Position numbers and translations under genes: made by a program | DNA from: Bacillus sp. RO2 | GTDB taxonomy: Bacteria; Bacillota; Bacilli; Bacillales; Bacillaceae_I | Assembly: GCF_012911845.1 (NCBI RefSeq) | Contig: NZ_JAAXCU010000048.1 | Span: forward strand, 62,001-126,000 | DNA length: 64,000 nucleotides | Direction: 5' to 3' | Shown: positions 60,763 through 64,000 of the stretch, piece after piece | Position numbering within the stretch: the stretch's first letter is position 1 | Layout of the letters: each line of letters begins with the position of its first letter | Notes under the pieces: model-generated | Database searches by the model: none | What the model was told of the DNA's origin: nothing | What the model saw: only the letters and a program-made list of their open reading frames with translations

Positions 60763-60895
60763 GTTCTTTTTCCCTCCGAACTCGTTAACATTCTTGTATT
60801 ATTATAACCGAAACTATTATAATTGCACTAGTAAATGAAAAATCCTACTCAATTGATATAGAAAAAATGACAAAGTTTTGACGGAGGTGGCGACG

Positions 60896-61687
60896 ATGAA
60901 AAAGATTGGTGCCGTAATTGGCAGCATGGGGAAAACCGAGATACTTTCCCAAAGAGTCTGCCCGAAATGTAATAGAGAAGTAAAACGCGTCCGCATGCAA
61001 ATTATCGGCGGGGAAAATAAAGGACAATGGCAAGAGTATGAAAATGAATGTGATTGTCGATTGGCTGCTGAAACAATGCAAGCGGAAAAGCGTAGAAAAC
61101 ATAAGTACTTTGAACAGTTTTGTATTATTCCAAGGGAGCTCGAGGATGCTACTCTTGAGAACTTTAAAGTCGACTATTCCAGTCAGGGCGAGGCTTTAGC
61201 GAGCACGATAGACTTTTTCGATCAATTTACAGGTAGAGAGAACTTATATTATTTTGGTCGAACTGGTAGAGGTAAAACTCATTTAGCGGTAGGCTTGTAT
61301 AAATATTTTAAGGAGAATAATATTACTGCGATGTTTTTTGATGTACCGAAATTAATGGATACCATTGTTGCTTCCTGGGATAATGATTCGGGATATTCGG
61401 AAAGTAAATTTATGAAGGCGATCGCGGAAGTGGATGTACTAATTCTTGATGACCTTGGTGTAGAGAGGGTAAGTGAGTGGGTTGACCAAACCATCTATTC
61501 TATACTGAACCAAAGACAAGGAAAGAGTATCGTGTTTACATCGAATATTCACCCAGGTGATTTGACGAAACGATATGGTGAACGGATTGCAGATCGTATT
61601 AAAAATAAAATGAGTCAAAATCAGTTGATTTCCATTGTGACACCGGAGAGCTATCGAACCAAAGATTTAACGATGTTCAAAGACTAA
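60896..61687 (+). CDS. DnaC/IstB-like ATP-binding protein
   Basis: 263 residues from ATG 60896 with GGAGGTGG upstream. A zinc-ribbon-like N-terminus has VCPKCNREVKRV and a later CDC pair. The AAA+ core follows: Walker A FGRTGRGKTHLAVGLYKYF, Walker B LILDDLGVERVSEWVDQTIY, sensor SIVFTSNIHPGDLTKRYGER and Arg finger ERIADRI. This matches DnaC-type helicase loaders, although the unlinked position away from replication or phage genes makes its partner unclear. A terminator follows. Confidence 0.85.
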   Translation: MKKIGAVIGSMGKTEILSQRVCPKCNREVKRVRMQIIGGENKGQWQEYENECDCRLAAETMQAEKRRKHKYFEQFCIIPRELEDATLENFKVDYSSQGEALASTIDFFDQFTGRENLYYFGRTGRGKTHLAVGLYKYFKENNITAMFFDVPKLMDTIVASWDNDSGYSESKFMKAIAEVDVLILDDLGVERVSEWVDQTIYSILNQRQGKSIVFTSNIHPGDLTKRYGERIADRIKNKMSQNQLISIVTPESYRTKDLTMFKD

Positions 61688-61710
61688 TATAATAATTTTT
61701 ATTTTCAATG

Positions 61711-61740
61711 CCCATAGCAAACTATTGCTATGGGTTTTTT
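61711..61740 (+). terminator. Intrinsic terminator after the DnaC-like gene
   Basis: CCCATAGCAA and TTGCTATGGG form a 10-bp stem with a 4-base loop, followed by TTTTTT. Confidence 0.93.
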
Positions 61741-61838
61741 CATGGAGAACTAGATGCTAAAATTTGTCTATTCTTTTATGTGAAATAATGGTAAAATAAT
61801 TCTAAATAGAAAGAAAAATCAAAAAGGGGTGTCTGATA

Positions 61839-62774
61839 GTGAAACAAATACAGCAATTAAAGAAAGAATTGTCTAAAGTAATCATCGGAAAAGACGAAGT
61901 AGTAGAACTGTTATTTATCTCGTTACTTAATAAAGGGCATGTGTTATTAGAGAGTGTTCCAGGTACAGGTAAAACGATGTTGGCAAAAAGTTTTGCCAAG
62001 ACTATGGATGCAGGCTTTAAACGAATTCAATTTACACCAGATGTGCTGCCAAGTGATGTTACAGGAATTCAGTTTTTTAATCCAAAGGAACAAAATTTCG
62101 AACTAAGACCAGGCCCAATCATGACAAATATCTTGTTAGCAGATGAGATTAACCGTGCAACTCCAAGAACGCAATCAAGTTTACTTGAAGTAATGGAAGA
62201 GCGACAAGTTACCATTGATGGAGAAACATTAGCTATTCCAGGTCCGTTTATGGTGCTTGCAACACAAAATCCAATTGAATCCCAGCAAGGTACGTTTCCT
62301 TTGCCCGAAGCACAGATGGATCGTTTCTTTATTCAAATCGACCTCGGCTATCCAACACTGGAAGAAGAAAAGGAAATGATGAATACATACCGGTTAGACG
62401 AGCCGATAAAACAATTGACTCCTTTCTTTAGCAAGGAGGAAGTATTGGAACTGCAGGAACAAGTGAAACAGGTGAAAGTATCTTCTGTTGTAGAGGATTA
62501 CATACTTGAAATCGTCCACATGACGAGAAATCATGAAGAAATAGAGCTTGGGATAAGCCCACGTGGGACATTGGCATTAATGCGGGCAGCACAAGGAGCA
62601 GCATTTGTGAATGGTCGTGAATACGTCACACCAGAAGATGTAAAGAAAATGGCACCATATGTATTAAGTCATCGATTAGTACTTACAATGGAAGGGTCAT
62701 TAAAGAAGACCAACAAACAAGTTGTGACAGAAGTGTTAGCAAGAGTTGTAGTGCCTGTGGAGGCGACTATATAG
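61839..62774 (+). CDS. MoxR-type AAA ATPase
   Basis: 311 residues from GTG 61839 with AAAGGGGTG upstream. Walker A ESVPGTGKTMLAKSFAKTMD, the MoxR core RIQFTPDVLPSDVTGIQFFN and Walker B LLADEINRATPRTQSSLLEV, followed by LATQNPIESQQGTFPLPEAQ, are all present. MoxR ATPases are chaperone-like and work with the DUF58 protein that follows 2 bases after its stop. The third gene of the set begins at 63942. Confidence 0.95.
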   Translation: MKQIQQLKKELSKVIIGKDEVVELLFISLLNKGHVLLESVPGTGKTMLAKSFAKTMDAGFKRIQFTPDVLPSDVTGIQFFNPKEQNFELRPGPIMTNILLADEINRATPRTQSSLLEVMEERQVTIDGETLAIPGPFMVLATQNPIESQQGTFPLPEAQMDRFFIQIDLGYPTLEEEKEMMNTYRLDEPIKQLTPFFSKEEVLELQEQVKQVKVSSVVEDYILEIVHMTRNHEEIELGISPRGTLALMRAAQGAAFVNGREYVTPEDVKKMAPYVLSHRLVLTMEGSLKKTNKQVVTEVLARVVVPVEATI

Positions 62775-62776
62775 GA

Positions 62777-63949
62777 ATGACTAGGTGGAATCAACAAATA
62801 GATAACCTGACTCACCATATTTATTTCCGTGCCTGCGCATTTGTCATTATTGCAATAGGATTCTTTACCGGGCATCCCATTTTATTTTTTATAGGTAGCT
62901 TGTATTTTATGTACTTCGTTATCTCCTATTATTATTTAGCCAGAGTAGGGAATAAACTGAAGCTTACCATTGTTGACGGACAAGTGAAAGTTTTCCCCGG
63001 TGAAACAGGGATCATCAAATTGAAAGTGGAACAACCATCTTGGTTACCAATTTTCTCTGGACGAATCCAACTTGTTGCAGATAATAATATTGTGTTTCAA
63101 AACGGAGATAGAAGAACGCGGATCAGCCAAATCAGTCTGCCGTTTTCTTTAATGGGTAAAAGTGAATTAGTCATTGAAATTCCTTTTACTGCGAAAGAAC
63201 GAGGAGTGGCTAAATTACATCATATTGAGCTGCAAATTTCTCATTTCATTGATTTTGGAAAAGTGTATCTGCAAAAGAATGATCTGACGAAATTTGAAGC
63301 TCTGGTTTACTCTGAACAGACGCCTGTAACCGGTTTGGAAAGAATCATGCCAAAGAATCAGGGCACTTATCCGACTCGGTCGTCCCTCTTTGAAGATGTT
63401 AGCACGATTATAGGGACCCGAGATTATGCAGCCGGGGATTCTTTTAATAGAATCCATTGGAAGGCTTCTGCTAAGGTAACTAGCCTTCAAACGAAAATGT
63501 ATGAAAAGACTTCTCAATTTTCTTGGTTAATTGTTTTCGATATTAGATCAGGTAATTTAGAAGAGAGAATAAAAGGGATTACCCATTTGTTACATCATGC
63601 GACCAAATTCAATATTCCCTATTCCTTACTTGTTAACATCAAGAGGGTGGGGACTCCAAGTTACTTGGAACTACCTTATGGGGAAGGGAAACGCCATCTT
63701 CAAACTGCCTTAACTATGTTGGCAAGATTGCAAGGAAACAGTGTGTCCATAAGCATGACTACTTTTGAAAGGATAACCTTTCAACATGCTGCACATGCCC
63801 CATATGTGATTCTTTGTGGCGAGGAAGAGCGTTTGCGAGGATGGAGGATGCCTACTGGGACTAATGTAAACCTCCTTAATGTAAAGGAAGATAGTTGTAC
63901 ATTACTACCATGGCGTTCAGAAGCAAGGAAGGAGGCAGTAAATGGCTAA
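62777..63949 (+). CDS. DUF58 domain protein
   Basis: 390 residues. Two N-terminal helices (about 15-60) are followed by a beta-rich domain and the DUF58 motif RDYAAGDSFNRIHWKASAKV, then an LQTKMYEKTSQFSWLIVFDI segment that begins a vWA-like domain. It is membrane-bound and partners the preceding MoxR ATPase. Its stop overlaps the next gene start by 8 bases. In Bacillus the equivalent genes are yeaC (MoxR) and yeaD (DUF58). Confidence 0.93.
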   Translation: MTRWNQQIDNLTHHIYFRACAFVIIAIGFFTGHPILFFIGSLYFMYFVISYYYLARVGNKLKLTIVDGQVKVFPGETGIIKLKVEQPSWLPIFSGRIQLVADNNIVFQNGDRRTRISQISLPFSLMGKSELVIEIPFTAKERGVAKLHHIELQISHFIDFGKVYLQKNDLTKFEALVYSEQTPVTGLERIMPKNQGTYPTRSSLFEDVSTIIGTRDYAAGDSFNRIHWKASAKVTSLQTKMYEKTSQFSWLIVFDIRSGNLEERIKGITHLLHHATKFNIPYSLLVNIKRVGTPSYLELPYGEGKRHLQTALTMLARLQGNSVSISMTTFERITFQHAAHAPYVILCGEEERLRGWRMPTGTNVNLLNVKEDSCTLLPWRSEARKEAVNG

Positions 63950-64000
63950 TCTATGGAGAAACAGCATTCACTTATTGATTGAGCTCAATATACTTTATTT
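63942..64000 (+). CDS. Start of a probable transglutaminase-like membrane protein, cut by the window edge
   Basis: ATG 63942 follows GGAGG by 6 bases and overlaps the DUF58 gene. The 19 visible codons (MANLWRNSIHLLIELNILY) start like a membrane protein. In MoxR-DUF58 operons the third gene is usually a TgpA/YebA-type transglutaminase-like protein; this identity rests on context only. Confidence 0.6.
   Translation, partial: MANLWRNSIHLLIELNILY

Overview
The window comes from the chromosome of a low-GC, endospore-forming member of the Bacillaceae. The evidence is a gerA-type germinant receptor operon, a Spo0E-like phosphatase, a FosB-type bacillithiol transferase, the ccdA-yneI-yneJ-yneK neighbourhood known from Bacillus subtilis, Gram-positive Shine-Dalgarno sites (GGAGG cores) with frequent TTG/GTG starts, and the cobalamin and guanidine-I riboswitches. 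No tRNA, rRNA, CRISPR array, transposase or integrase gene was seen.

Region 1 (1-2.5 kb): the end of an ABC export system (a duplicated ABC-2 permease) and a small membrane protein.

Region 2 (about 2.5-38.4 kb): an AT-rich accessory region made mostly of short, single-gene, plus-strand units. They include Nudix hydrolases, GNAT acetyltransferases, a serine hydrolase, SUKH and colicin-immunity-like proteins, small lipoproteins, small membrane proteins, DJ-1/PfpI proteins, a methyltransferase, DUF1801, DUF5662, peptidase E and a uridine-kinase-like protein. Nearly every unit is separated from the next by a copy of a dispersed repeat in two related forms. The long form (A) has a left arm with a bulged hairpin followed by T-rich DNA, and a right arm carrying a conserved TTG-N17/18-AATAAT promoter-like pair. 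The short form (B) has a hairpin around GGAGCGAT/ATCGCTCC. Both share a left end near TTCTTCAGCAATC and a right end near GGGCAGGATTGTTGAAGAAGG, which are imperfect inverse complements. The layout resembles an integron cassette array, but no integrase is present and the repeat does not fully match attC. Many units are damaged by frameshifts, nonsense codons or an ATA where the start codon is expected. Ordinary minus-strand loci interrupt the array: an MFS transporter with its regulator, a DUF421 protein, a MocR regulator, gerABC, and an EamA transporter facing an Lrp regulator. A probable 3' end of a group II intron lies at 4.2 kb.

Region 3 (38.5-41.3 kb): a MarR regulator divergent from a YhdH/YhfP-type oxidoreductase, a small lipoprotein, an RNA polymerase alpha-CTD-like protein and fosB.

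Region 4 (41.5-54.3 kb): a cobalamin riboswitch followed by a tightly packed, translationally overlapping operon: cobO, cbiA, cbiP, cobT, btuF, btuC, a btuD-cbiZ fusion, cbiB, cobD, cobU, cobS, cobC and a second CobU-like gene. It combines corrinoid uptake, remodelling, adenosylation, side-chain amidation and nucleotide-loop assembly. No corrin-ring synthesis genes are present here.

Region 5 (54.5-57.5 kb): a guanidine-I riboswitch controlling a paired SMR guanidinium exporter (minus strand), then an alkyl/aryl sulfatase.

Region 6 (57.7-64 kb): housekeeping genes: Spo0E-like protein, ccdA, a CheY-like regulator, a small membrane protein with no canonical start, ccdC, a DUF2621 protein, a DnaC-like ATPase, and a MoxR/DUF58/transglutaminase-type operon running off the right edge.
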